A program made the translations under genes and the position numbers. A stretch of DNA of 29,631 bases from Pseudomonadota bacterium (GTDB taxonomy: Bacteria; Desulfobacterota; Desulfobulbia; Desulfobulbales; SURF-16). Positions 8,264 to 15,629 of this stretch are shown here, piece by piece (positions within the stretch are counted from its first letter, which is position 1; each line of letters opens with the position of its first letter). The notes under the pieces are model-generated. The model ran no database searches. It was not told the origin of the DNA and was given only the letters and a program-made list of their open reading frames with translations. The stretch is from NCBI GenBank assembly GCA_030597865.1, contig JAUVQZ010000009.1, forward strand, positions 1 to 29,631, in the 5' to 3' direction.

Positions 8264-9407
8264 GCTCCTTGATGATTTTGAAAAGCCCGTCAATTTCACC
8301 CTGCACACCCAGGTCGCCAGCCATCATCTCCTTGGCCTTTTGCAAATGATAGGTGGCTGGCTTAAACTGGCCCTTGAAGTAAAAACTTCTGCCGAGGTTG
8401 AGATGGGACAGGGCCTGTTTCCCCTGACGTGAATAGATACCGGCTATCTGAAAATATCCGCCGGCAAAATCAGGCATGGCGCCCACCAGCTGTTCATAGA
8501 GGGCAAGGGCCCGCTCATCATTCCCACTGGCGGTGAGGGTACCCGCCAGGTTATAGGAGGCATACCAGTCGCCCGGATCCAGGTTCCTGGCCCTGTCAAA
8601 AAGGGTTGTGGCCTCCTGCTGACGACCGCTCTTCAGATAGATAAGGCCCAGATCACTGAGGAGTATCGATTTCTCAGGAAAGGCAGCTATCACCTTTTTT
8701 AATTCCTCTTCCGCCTTGCCATATTCAGCCTGATCAAAATAGACCAGGGAGAGCCCGTAGATAGCCATCATCCGATCAAATTCATTGTCCGCCTTACGAA
8801 TTTTTTTCCGGTATGCTGCCATGAGCTGCTGGGGTTGCCTGGTGTAAGACTTGATCCGGCACTTGATGCGCTTAAATTCAAACTGGTCTGTTTCAGGGAA
8901 GTTGCCAGGCTTGTCCATATGAATCAGGTCTTCAACATATCCCATGCGCAGGTCCGGCTTGGGATGGGTGAGGAGATATTGCGGCACCTCACCCATATTA
9001 AGCTGGTTGACCTTGTGCATCTTCTTGAGCATGGTAACCATGTCCTGCGGATCACGATGGGCCTGAAGCATGTAGGCATAGGCCTTACGGTCAGCCTCTT
9101 CTTCATCCTGACGGGAAAAGGCCATGCCCATGGCCGCTCCAGTGGCCAGCCCGCCGGTGATGAGGGCCTGGGACACAGCGCCTCCCCCCAGGGCAATACC
9201 GGCCAGAACCAGGGCCAGGGTAGCAGCATTAATCTTGGCAGAGTTGTCAACCCTGCCGGCAATATGACGGCTCACCACATGACCGATCTCATGGGCCAGG
9301 ACACTATGAAGCTCTCCCTCATTCTCCATGGTCTCAAGTAGGCCGGAATACATGAAAATCAAACCGGACGGGGAGGCAAAGGCATTAAATTGGCGGTTGT
9401 TGATCAC
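8256..9407 (-). CDS. M48 family (BepA/YfgC-like) metalloprotease with TPR repeats, catalytic part cut off from its N-terminus
   Basis: This 383-residue segment opens with VINNRQFNAFASPSG (the family's iNAFA-PGG region), then the zinc motif HEIGH (39-43) and the third-ligand region SRQDEEEAD (98-106), followed from about residue 205 by several TPR-like helical repeats. This is the layout of periplasmic BepA proteases that tend outer-membrane proteins. The possible start at 9407 is only an internal GTG. In the same frame upstream, residues FEYHFY continue the conserved strand, then comes TAA at 9426-9428, and beyond it the matching signal-peptide part. The gene is therefore interrupted by one in-frame stop. 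It may be a pseudogene, a sequencing error, or produce an unexported fragment. Confidence 0.75.
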   Translation of the reverse strand: MINNRQFNAFASPSGLIFMYSGLLETMENEGELHSVLAHEIGHVVSRHIAGRVDNSAKINAATLALVLAGIALGGGAVSQALITGGLATGAAMGMAFSRQDEEEADRKAYAYMLQAHRDPQDMVTMLKKMHKVNQLNMGEVPQYLLTHPKPDLRMGYVEDLIHMDKPGNFPETDQFEFKRIKCRIKSYTRQPQQLMAAYRKKIRKADNEFDRMMAIYGLSLVYFDQAEYGKAEEELKKVIAAFPEKSILLSDLGLIYLKSGRQQEATTLFDRARNLDPGDWYASYNLAGTLTASGNDERALALYEQLVGAMPDFAGGYFQIAGIYSRQGKQALSHLNLGRSFYFKGQFKPATYHLQKAKEMMAGDLGVQGEIDGLFKIIKELK

Positions 9408-9425
9408 ATAAAAATGGTATTCGAA

Positions 9426-9653
9426 TTACTGACTGCCGGCGATATTGACGATCTCCTGGCCCAGCTTGTTGATGTACTGATTGATATCAGGTTGATCCAG
9501 AAGGTCAAATTCGCTCCTGATCACGGCGAGCATCTTCTGGCCATACTCCCGCTCCTCCTTGACACTGAAGGCGTGGACAGGGGAAGTAGAGACACAATCC
9601 CAACCGAGGAGAAGGCTTATGGTTATTGCTATGGTCAGTCTTTTACAAAACAT
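9426..9653 (-). pseudogene. Signal-peptide/N-terminal fragment of the interrupted M48 protease
   Basis: These 75 residues begin with a classical signal peptide (MFCKRLTIAITISLLLGW, cleavage probably after SPVHA near residue 28) and continue with FSVKEEREYGQKMLAVI and INQYINKLGQEIV, the pattern preceding the catalytic domain in BepA-like proteases. It stops at TAA 9426-9428. The downstream catalytic part is in the same frame, so both pieces are one gene with a single nonsense codon rather than two genes or a frameshift. Confidence 0.7.
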
Positions 9654-9685
9654 AGAAATATAAATATCGTTAATTTAAAAGTTTA

Positions 9686-9756
9686 GCCACGGAATCCACG
9701 GAAAACTCTGAAAAAACCTCTTTTTTGTTTTTCCTATCTTCCGTGGATTCCGTGGC
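9686..9756. repeat. Inverted repeat with 18-bp perfect arms in divergent spacer
   Basis: GCCACGGAATCCACGGAA at 9686-9703 is exactly complementary to 9739-9756, with a 35-nt loop rich in A and T runs. Each arm contains the unit CCACGGAA twice. It lies between the leftward protease gene and rightward recN, so it is upstream of both and is unlikely to be a simple gene-end terminator. It could be a REP-like dispersed palindrome or a regulatory structure. The rest of 9654-9898 shows no clear promoter. Confidence 0.8.
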
Positions 9757-9898
9757 CCCCAAAATGTCTGTTTTTCTTTACAGGCCTAAAAGGGGGTTTA
9801 TGGACTTCTGCTCATAAATCCTGTATAGATTTTTTGGATCTTTTTTTTCTGCTCGTACCTTATCAATAACACAAGGGCTCCCCCCTCCCCACTCTGCC

Positions 9899-11548
9899 AT
9901 GCTAAGTCAACTTCATATCGAAAATCTGGCTATCATTAAAGAACTCACCCTTGAGTTCAACCACGGCTTCTCCGTGTTAACCGGTGAAACCGGGGCGGGA
10001 AAATCCATCATCCTCCAGGCCATTCATCTTCTTTCAGGGGGCAAGGCCTCCGCAAAACTGGTACGCAGCAGCACGGAACAGGCAGTTGTTGAAGCCCTCT
10101 TTGAGATTTCTGCCAAATCCCCTGTCCGGCAAATCACCAGGAAAAACGGTATTGATTGTGATGACACCCTTATTGTAAAAAGGATCCTTTCCGCCAAAGG
10201 CCGCAGCCGATTTTATGTAAACGGCAGCATGACCACCGCCAAGGTCGTCGGCTCCCTGAGCGAATATCTCCTCAGCGTGGCCAGCCAGCACGACCACCAG
10301 CAGCTCCTTGAGCCCCAATCCCATCTTGATTTTGTCGATATGAGCGGCAATCTCCTGCCCCAACGCCAGACAGTCGCTGCCCTCCATGAGAAATGGAGCT
10401 CTGCCAGACAGAAGCTCACCGACCTTCAGGGCAATGAACGGGACAAGGAGCAGCGCAAGGATTTCCTGCAATACCAGATTGACGAGATTGACCAGGCCTC
10501 CCTTATTGATGGCGAAGAGGAGAGCCTGCTGGAAGAAAAAAACAGACTGCGCAGCTCAACAGAGCTCTCAAGGCTTGCTGCGGATGCCCATGATAGGCTC
10601 TACACCATCACCGATTCCCTGGCAAAGGTTCGCAAGGGCCTGGAGCAGGCAGCTGGCCTTGACCCCCAGGCCTTGGCCATCAGTGAGGCGGTTGCTGAAC
10701 AGAGCTATCTTCTTGAGGATCAACGTGCGGAAATCCGCCATTATATGGAGGCAATCCCCCACAACCCTGCCCGCCTTGAAGATGTCACTGAACGCCTTGA
10801 CACCATTGCCCACCTGAAACGAAAATACGGGGCAACCATTGCCGATATTCTTCAGTTCCTGGCCGAGGCCGGAAGAGAACTAGGCACCTTGGAATCCCTG
10901 GATCAAGAGATTGACGCAACCAGGGCCCTGGTTGAAAATTTTCACCAGGAGCTCTCAGGCGCCTGCCACAGCTTGAGTAGCGCTCGAAAGCTTGCCGCCG
11001 GCAAACTTGCCACTGCCATCAGCAACGAGCTTCACTCCCTCTGCCTGGAAAACAGCCGCTTTGAAATTGCCGTGACCCCCAGGGATCCATCGCGCAGCGG
11101 TATGGACCACCTGGAATTTCTCTTTTCCGCCAACCCTGGCGAGGAGATCAAGCCCCTGAGGCAGGTGGCATCTGGCGGTGAGCTTTCCCGGCTGCTTCTT
11201 GGCCTTAAATGTGTACTGGCCAAAAATGACCAGGTGGAAACAGTGATCTTTGACGAGGTGGACAGCGGCATCAGCGGCAAGGCTGCTGAATCCGTGGGCG
11301 CAAAAATACGGGAGCTGGCCGGTCACCACCAGGTTCTCTGCATCACCCATCTTGCCCAGATCGCCTCCCTGGCCGATGACCATTTCCAGGTCAGCAAAGC
11401 CATTGAGGATGATCGCACCGTGACATCCATTCGCGCCCTGCACGGCCCGGAAATCTTAGAGGCCCTGGCTGCCATGCTCGACGGCACCTCTGTCACCGAT
11501 AGCACCATGGCCTATGTCCAGCAACTGGTGGAGCGTAAGACAAAATGA
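9899..11548 (+). CDS. recN: DNA repair protein RecN
   Basis: This 549-residue SMC-like ATPase acts in double-strand break repair. The Walker A motif GETGAGKS is at 29-36 after the conserved opening MLSQLHIENLAIIKELTLEF. The central part is a long coiled-coil region. The ABC signature SGGELS is at 425-430 and Walker B VIFDEVDSGISG has D452/E453, followed by CITHLAQIASLAD. Length and layout are normal. No Shine-Dalgarno sequence is visible before the ATG, and no LexA box could be recognised, although recN is commonly SOS-controlled. Its last four bases (ATGA) overlap the start of the PP-loop gene, showing translational coupling. Confidence 0.97.
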   Translation: MLSQLHIENLAIIKELTLEFNHGFSVLTGETGAGKSIILQAIHLLSGGKASAKLVRSSTEQAVVEALFEISAKSPVRQITRKNGIDCDDTLIVKRILSAKGRSRFYVNGSMTTAKVVGSLSEYLLSVASQHDHQQLLEPQSHLDFVDMSGNLLPQRQTVAALHEKWSSARQKLTDLQGNERDKEQRKDFLQYQIDEIDQASLIDGEEESLLEEKNRLRSSTELSRLAADAHDRLYTITDSLAKVRKGLEQAAGLDPQALAISEAVAEQSYLLEDQRAEIRHYMEAIPHNPARLEDVTERLDTIAHLKRKYGATIADILQFLAEAGRELGTLESLDQEIDATRALVENFHQELSGACHSLSSARKLAAGKLATAISNELHSLCLENSRFEIAVTPRDPSRSGMDHLEFLFSANPGEEIKPLRQVASGGELSRLLLGLKCVLAKNDQVETVIFDEVDSGISGKAAESVGAKIRELAGHHQVLCITHLAQIASLADDHFQVSKAIEDDRTVTSIRALHGPEILEALAAMLDGTSVTDSTMAYVQQLVERKTK

Positions 11549-12549
11549 CCACTGCCCTCGCCCTTTTTTCAGGTGGCCTCGACTCCATCCTCGCCTGCCG
11601 GGTCGTCCAGGATCAGGGCATTAGGGTCAAGGCCCTTAAATTCGTCAGCCCTTTTTTTGACTATGACCTCCTGGAGCGTCAGGATGGGTATTGCGCCGAG
11701 GTCTTGACCAAATACGGTATAGACGTTGAGCTGATCGACATTAGTGAAACCTACTTACGGATGCTGGCAGCCCCTGCCCATGGCTATGGCAAAAACTTCA
11801 ACCCCTGCGTGGATTGTAAGATCCTCCTGGTCCGCACGGCCAAGGAGCTGATGGCCAAATATGACGCATCTTTTCTCATTACCGGTGAGGTGGTGGGTCA
11901 GCGACCCATGTCCCAGCGCCCTGACACCCTGCGCATTATCGAAAGGGACAGTGGCACCGACGGCATTCTCCTGCGGCCCTTGTGTTGCCGGGGCCAGAAA
12001 AAAACAAGGGCGGAGGAGCAGGGTCTCATTGATCCGGACAAACTTCCCCATTTCAGCGGCCGCAACAGGACGCCGCAGATAGAACTCGCCACCGAGATGG
12101 GCATTGCCGATTTCCCATCTCCTGGTGGCGGCTGCATCTTGACCGAGCAGGTTCGGGCCGCCCGTATTCAAGCCCTCTACAAGCTCCAGAAACCTGAGCT
12201 GCTGACCCCGGAAAATATCCGCTTTCTCCTCAAGGGGCGCCAATACCATTTCCCATCTGGCGCCTGGCTCACCATGGGCCGAAACCAGCCAGAAAATGAG
12301 CTTATCGAGTCCCTCCAGATGGGCAAGGACCTCCTGGTCAAGGCTGTTGACAGGCCAGGCCCCAGCGGCCTGCTGCGCTTTAGCAAGGGACAGGCTGATC
12401 AGGAGCTGGCTGCAGCCATCGTCGCCCGTTACCTGAAAAAAACAGCTGCCAAGTCGCAGGAGATGCAAGTTGTTACTGGTGATGGCAGGAGCGCCATACT
12501 TCTTGTTCACCCTGCTGCGGACAGCGATATCAAACCGCTGAGCTGGTAG
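11545..12549 (+). CDS. PP-loop ATPase, ThiI/MnmA-like tRNA-thiolation-type protein with NFACT-R-like tail
   Basis: This 334-residue protein starts with a PP-loop ATP pyrophosphatase motif (SGGLDS, 9-14), as in enzymes that adenylate tRNA uridines before thiolation. Further marks are NPCVDCK with C88 and C91, TGEVVGQRPMSQ at 113-124 (close to the ThiI/MnmA active-site region) and FPSPGGGCILT with C198, giving cysteines suited to sulfur transfer or Fe-S binding. The tail (about 235-334) resembles the NFACT-R RNA-binding domain found fused to such enzymes. It is often annotated as a thiouridylate methyltransferase, but no methyltransferase motif is visible. The exact target nucleoside is unknown. 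It overlaps recN by 4 bp. Confidence 0.75.
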   Translation: MTTALALFSGGLDSILACRVVQDQGIRVKALKFVSPFFDYDLLERQDGYCAEVLTKYGIDVELIDISETYLRMLAAPAHGYGKNFNPCVDCKILLVRTAKELMAKYDASFLITGEVVGQRPMSQRPDTLRIIERDSGTDGILLRPLCCRGQKKTRAEEQGLIDPDKLPHFSGRNRTPQIELATEMGIADFPSPGGGCILTEQVRAARIQALYKLQKPELLTPENIRFLLKGRQYHFPSGAWLTMGRNQPENELIESLQMGKDLLVKAVDRPGPSGLLRFSKGQADQELAAAIVARYLKKTAAKSQEMQVVTGDGRSAILLVHPAADSDIKPLSW

Positions 12550-12586
12550 ATACGCCGCTTCTTTCCCCTTGCAGGCGCATGACTTC

Positions 12587-12616
12587 TTGACATGGTTGGC
12601 AAATATATTCTATTAT
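12587..12616 (+). promoter_or_regulatory. Sigma-70 promoter for tRNA-Thr
   Basis: A consensus TTGACA (12587-12592), 18-bp spacer and TATTAT (12611-12616, five of six consensus bases) lie about 60 bp before the tRNA gene, on the same strand. Confidence 0.65.
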
Positions 12617-12678
12617 CCCTCACCCTGCTGCCAAGATGAAGTCCAAATCAGCCAGGGGTCTGTCCATCATATCTAAAA

Positions 12679-12754
12679 GCCGATGTAACTCAGTTGGTAG
12701 AGTAGCTGATTCGTAATCAGCAAGTCAGCGGTTCGACTCCGCTCATCGGCTCCA
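12679..12754 (+). tRNA. tRNA-Thr (anticodon CGT)
   Basis: A 76-nt cloverleaf: acceptor arms GCCGATG (12679-12685) and CATCGGC (12744-12750), anticodon stem GCTGA/TCAGC with loop TTCGTAA placing CGT as anticodon (reads ACG threonine codons), T stem AGCGG/CCGCT with loop TTCGACT, discriminator T and an encoded CCA end. It is a single tRNA, not in a cluster. Confidence 0.97.
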
Positions 12755-12938
12755 CCTCATTTTAATGCCTTGGAATTTCTTTTGGTGTCAAAAGTAGCAG
12801 AAAATCAAAAACCTCTTTTAAAATAAACTACTTATTCTGCTGCTAAGGCACGTATCCTGGACCTTAATTTCTTATCCGGTCAATCAGGGTTGGCAAAATC
12901 CCTAACACCCCAAAAAACCAATTAAATTCTACTTTTTT

Positions 12939-12967
12939 TTGACATTACTCTTCCAAAAAAGTAATGT
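12939..12967 (+). promoter_or_regulatory. Promoter of the riboswitch-helicase transcript
   Basis: A perfect TTGACA (12939-12944), 17-bp spacer and a weak TAATGT (12962-12967) would start transcription near 12974, exactly at the first helix of the downstream aptamer. An inverted repeat CATTACT (12943-12949) / AGTAATG (12960-12966) overlaps both elements and could be an operator. Sequence 12755-12938 upstream shows nothing recognisable. Confidence 0.55.
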
Positions 12968-12972
12968 GTTTT

Positions 12973-13051
12973 GTGCTTAAAGCTCAACCTGTTGCAAAAC
13001 AGGGGCGGAAAACCACGGGTCTTACGTTTAGATAGCCGAGTTACCAAGTAC
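12973..13051 (+). ncRNA. Cyclic-di-GMP-I (GEMM) riboswitch aptamer
   Basis: The P1 helix pairs GTGCTT (12973-12978) with AAGTAC (13046-13051). P2 is CCTGTT/AACAGG (12988-12993, 12998-13003) closed by a GCAA tetraloop (12994-12997), the GNRA loop expected in this class. The stretch ACCACGGGTCT (13012-13022) and GATAGCCGAGTTACC (13031-13045) match the class-I consensus closely. The ligand-contact positions fit: G20 is G12982 and A47 is A13009. The neighbouring pairs 21-46 and 22-45 are changed to C-G and U-G, keeping pairing although the bases differ from the usual G-C and C-G. P3 is unusually short. Its 3' part overlaps the terminator 13036-13076, so ligand binding should favour read-through into the helicase gene. 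Calling and covariation were done by eye. Confidence 0.8.
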
Positions 13052-13076
13052 TCAATCTGGTAGCCCGGTTTTTTTT
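13036..13076 (+). terminator. Riboswitch-controlled intrinsic terminator
   Basis: CCGAGTTACCA (13036-13046) pairs with TGGTAGCCCGG (13058-13068) with one A-C mismatch and one G-U pair, followed by eight T residues (13069-13076). The 5' arm is the conserved 3' part of the aptamer, so aptamer and terminator exclude each other. A second perfect 9-bp hairpin, GCCCGGTTT/AAACCGGGC (13063-13071, 13083-13091), uses the terminator's 3' arm and may compete. Confidence 0.8.
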
Positions 13077-13126
13077 ATTGTTAAACCGGGCAGTTAAGTT
13101 AATTTTTTTTAATGTTGTAAAGGTTT

Positions 13127-14611
13127 ATGAGAAAAAACGCTGGTCGTACACGTTCTGTCACAGATTCACACCTGAAGACTTCATTAGATACAGGCCCCAT
13201 ATTTGGCCTGCCTATCCATAAAATTGCCACCAGGCCGTCAACTCCTGCCCCTGCCAAGAAGACCGCTAAAACACCGGTCAAAAAAACGGCTCCAAAGCAA
13301 GCTCCGCCTAAGAGAACTACCCGTCTGGAAAACGGCGATTGGAATTTATCTCAGTTTGAGGTTGCCGAGGAGGAGGGGCGCAAACGTTTCCATGACTTTG
13401 ATCTGCCAATCGAGATCATGCATGCCATCAGTGATCTCTCCTTCCATTACTGTACCCCCATCCAGGCCGAAATCCTTGAGCATACCCTGAACGGCAACGA
13501 TGCCACAGGCAAGGCCCAGACAGGCACAGGTAAATCAGCGGCCTTTCTCATCAACATCCTGACTACCCTTATGACTAAAAAAGCAAAGGGCTCCGGAAAA
13601 AAGGCCAGTCCCCGCAGCCTGATCATCGCCCCGACCCGGGAGCTTGTCATGCAGATTGCTGAGGATGCCGAAAAGCTTGCCGCCTATACCGATATCCATA
13701 TCGTCCCAGTCTATGGTGGCATGGATTACCAAAAGCAGCTTGATCAGATTCACGGCCAGCAGGTGGATATCGTTGCCGCCACCCCTGGCAGGCTCCTTGA
13801 TTTCCAGCGCAAGCAGCATATCAGTCTGGGTGATGTGGAGATATTTGTCATTGATGAGGCGGATCGCATGCTTGATATGGGTTTTATCCCAGACGTCAGA
13901 CAGATCGTCTATAGCATGCCCGACAAGAACAAGCGGCAGACCCTGTTTTTCAGCGCCACCATGACTCCGGAGGTTAACCGCCTGTCCGACCAATGGACAA
14001 AAAACCCCACCGTGGTTGAGATAGAGGCGGATCACGCCACCGTTGACACGGTTGACCAGCTCGTCTACCTGGTGACCACGGACCAGAAGTCCACCCTGCT
14101 CTACAACCTCATCACCTCGAGAGATCTTCATAAGGTAATTGTTTTCTGTAACCGTAAGTCAGAAACCCGTGAGCTTCACGACCTATTAAAACGCTATAAC
14201 ATATCGTGCGGCATGCTCTCCGGTGACGTTGACCAGAAAAAACGGGTCACCACCCTTAATAATTTTAAGGAGGGCAAACTCAGGGTTCTTGTTGCCACCG
14301 ATGTGGCAGGACGCGGCATCCATATTGAGGGCATCAGTCATGTGGTGAATTTCAATCTTCCCTATGATCCAGAGGACTATGTCCACCGCATCGGCAGGAC
14401 AGGCCGGGCCGGCGCCTCCGGGACCTCTGTGAGTTTCGCCTGTGAGGAAGATTCATTCTACCTGCCCGATATTGAGGCATTTATCGGCCGCAAACTTGAA
14501 TGCGCCTACCCCTCTGATGAGCTCTTGGCTGAACCACCTAAGCTGCCCCCTGTTAAGTCTCGGCCAAGACGGCCCGCCCCCAAAAGCAGAAGAGGGCCAC
14601 GGAGAAAATAG
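13127..14611 (+). CDS. DEAD-box ATP-dependent RNA helicase
   Basis: This 494-residue RNA helicase unwinds short RNA duplexes. It has an N-terminal basic, proline-rich extension (about 36-66, KKTAKTPVKKTAPKQ), then the core: Q-motif region YCTPIQ (108-113), motif I AQTGTGKS (130-137), Ia PTREL (169-173), TPGR (219-222), DEAD (243-246), SAT (276-278), and in RecA domain 2 the TDVAGRG (391-397) and HRIGRTGR (420-427) motifs. The tail is short and basic (RPRRPAPKSRRGPRRK). It resembles RhlB/RhlE-type helicases; the exact orthologue is not certain. The ATG follows GTAAAGG. The transcript leader of about 150 nt holds a cyclic-di-GMP-I riboswitch and terminator, so expression is probably second-messenger dependent. 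A cold-shock protein gene follows. Confidence 0.95.
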   Translation: MRKNAGRTRSVTDSHLKTSLDTGPIFGLPIHKIATRPSTPAPAKKTAKTPVKKTAPKQAPPKRTTRLENGDWNLSQFEVAEEEGRKRFHDFDLPIEIMHAISDLSFHYCTPIQAEILEHTLNGNDATGKAQTGTGKSAAFLINILTTLMTKKAKGSGKKASPRSLIIAPTRELVMQIAEDAEKLAAYTDIHIVPVYGGMDYQKQLDQIHGQQVDIVAATPGRLLDFQRKQHISLGDVEIFVIDEADRMLDMGFIPDVRQIVYSMPDKNKRQTLFFSATMTPEVNRLSDQWTKNPTVVEIEADHATVDTVDQLVYLVTTDQKSTLLYNLITSRDLHKVIVFCNRKSETRELHDLLKRYNISCGMLSGDVDQKKRVTTLNNFKEGKLRVLVATDVAGRGIHIEGISHVVNFNLPYDPEDYVHRIGRTGRAGASGTSVSFACEEDSFYLPDIEAFIGRKLECAYPSDELLAEPPKLPPVKSRPRRPAPKSRRGPRRK

Positions 14612-14635
14612 CACGTTACACTGTTACGAGTTTAG

Positions 14636-14651
14636 ATGGGGGCTCCCCCAT
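14636..14651 (+). other. Small GC hairpin between helicase and cold-shock genes
   Basis: ATGGGGG (14636-14642) and CCCCCAT (14645-14651) form a perfect short stem. There is no T run, so it is not a typical terminator; it may lie in the 5' leader of the cold-shock gene or at the helicase mRNA end. Confidence 0.35.
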
Positions 14652-14691
14652 ATGACCTTTATCTTATCCATCAATTCTTCAGGAGGAAAAC

Positions 14692-14901
14692 ATGGAAAAT
14701 CGGCAGACTGGCACAGTGAAATGGTTTAACGACAGAAAGGGTTTTGGTTTTATTATCCCTGAACAGGGCGATGATGTCTTTGTTCATTACCGGTCGATCC
14801 GCGGTGAAGGACATCGCTCTCTCCTGGAGGGACAATCCGTTGAATTTGATGTGGTTGAGAGCACAAAGGGCCTGCAGGCCGAGGATGTTGCGGTTATTTA
14901 G
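14692..14901 (+). CDS. CspA-family cold-shock protein
   Basis: This 69-residue protein is a single cold-shock domain: GTVKWFNDRKGFGFI contains RNP1 (KGFGFI) and DVFVHY is RNP2, both binding single-stranded RNA or DNA. Such proteins melt RNA structure and act as transcription antiterminators or RNA chaperones. A strong AGGAGG lies 6 nt before the ATG. It sits 80 bp after the DEAD-box helicase and is closed by its own terminator; the two products could cooperate in RNA remodelling, for instance at low temperature. Confidence 0.95.
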   Translation: MENRQTGTVKWFNDRKGFGFIIPEQGDDVFVHYRSIRGEGHRSLLEGQSVEFDVVESTKGLQAEDVAVI

Positions 14902-14947
14902 CCCGGCCATTGGGGAATGAGTGACTCAATACAATCCGACTTTTAAT

Positions 14948-14988
14948 GGGCATTACTTCTAAAAAAGAGGTGGTGCCCTTTGTTTTTT
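14948..14988 (+). terminator. Intrinsic terminator of the cold-shock gene
   Basis: Arms 14948-14960 (GGGCATTACTTCT) and 14966-14978 pair over 13 positions including several G-U pairs, with a loop of five A. The stem is followed by a T-rich run (TTTGTTTTTT). Confidence 0.8.
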
Positions 14989-15007
14989 AGCTCGACATAA
15001 TGGTGAG

Positions 15008-15619
15008 ATGAGCCTCTTTACTCTTAAAAACCTGCAGATCTTAGATATGCCCCCCCTGGAGCTGGAGCTCGAAGCGGGGCAATGTCTCTCTGTTACTGGT
15101 GATTCTGGGTGCGGCAAGTCACTCTTTCTCAGGGCATTGGCAGATCTTGACCCCAATCCCGGCGAACTCTTCCTGGATGGTAAAGCATCAAGCTCCTATC
15201 AGCCCTGGCAGTGGCGGCGCCAGGTTGGCCTCCTTCCCTCTGAAAGCAGCTGGTGGCTCGCCAAGGTGGGCGATCATTTTCCCGGCGAAGGGGCAGCTCT
15301 TTACCAGCAGCTGGCAGCCCTCGGTTTATCTGCCGACATCCTGAACTCCCCCACCCACCGGCTCTCCAGTGGCGAACGTCAGCGCTTATCTTTATTACGA
15401 CTCCTGCGGAACAGACCAGTGGTCCTTCTCCTTGACGAACCCACGGCAAACCTTGATGAAAACAGCAGCACCCTGGTCGAAAGAATTTTAAAAAAATACC
15501 AACAGGTCAATGGCGGCGTTCTTATCTGGGTCACCCATGATCGCTCCCAGGCCCGCCGGGTGGCCCACAGACATCTGCGCTTTTCCCAACATGACGTGTC
15601 TGAGGTAAAAGAGGTTTGA
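15008..15619 (+). CDS. fetA: ABC transporter ATP-binding protein, FetA/YbbL type
   Basis: This 203-residue ABC ATPase has Walker A GDSGCGKS (31-38), signature LSSGE (119-123), Walker B VVLLLDEPTANLD (138-150) and the H-loop in WVTHD. Its short length and the following UPF0014 permease identify the FetAB/YbbLM system, reported in E. coli to export iron and relieve oxidative stress. The substrate here is inferred only from the family. The permease starts 10 bp after its stop. There is no obvious Shine-Dalgarno and no visible iron-responsive operator. Confidence 0.85.
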   Translation: MSLFTLKNLQILDMPPLELELEAGQCLSVTGDSGCGKSLFLRALADLDPNPGELFLDGKASSSYQPWQWRRQVGLLPSESSWWLAKVGDHFPGEGAALYQQLAALGLSADILNSPTHRLSSGERQRLSLLRLLRNRPVVLLLDEPTANLDENSSTLVERILKKYQQVNGGVLIWVTHDRSQARRVAHRHLRFSQHDVSEVKEV

Positions 15620-15629
15620 GGGATATCTG

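Noticed and set aside
8208..8432. Short plus-strand open frame over the protease 3' end
   Set aside because: It is mostly antisense to the TPR region of the protease; only its first few bases overlap the possible remnant, in a different frame.
14442..14729. Plus-strand open frame spanning the helicase 3' end and cold-shock start
   Set aside because: It overlaps two solid genes in another frame and lacks a start signal.
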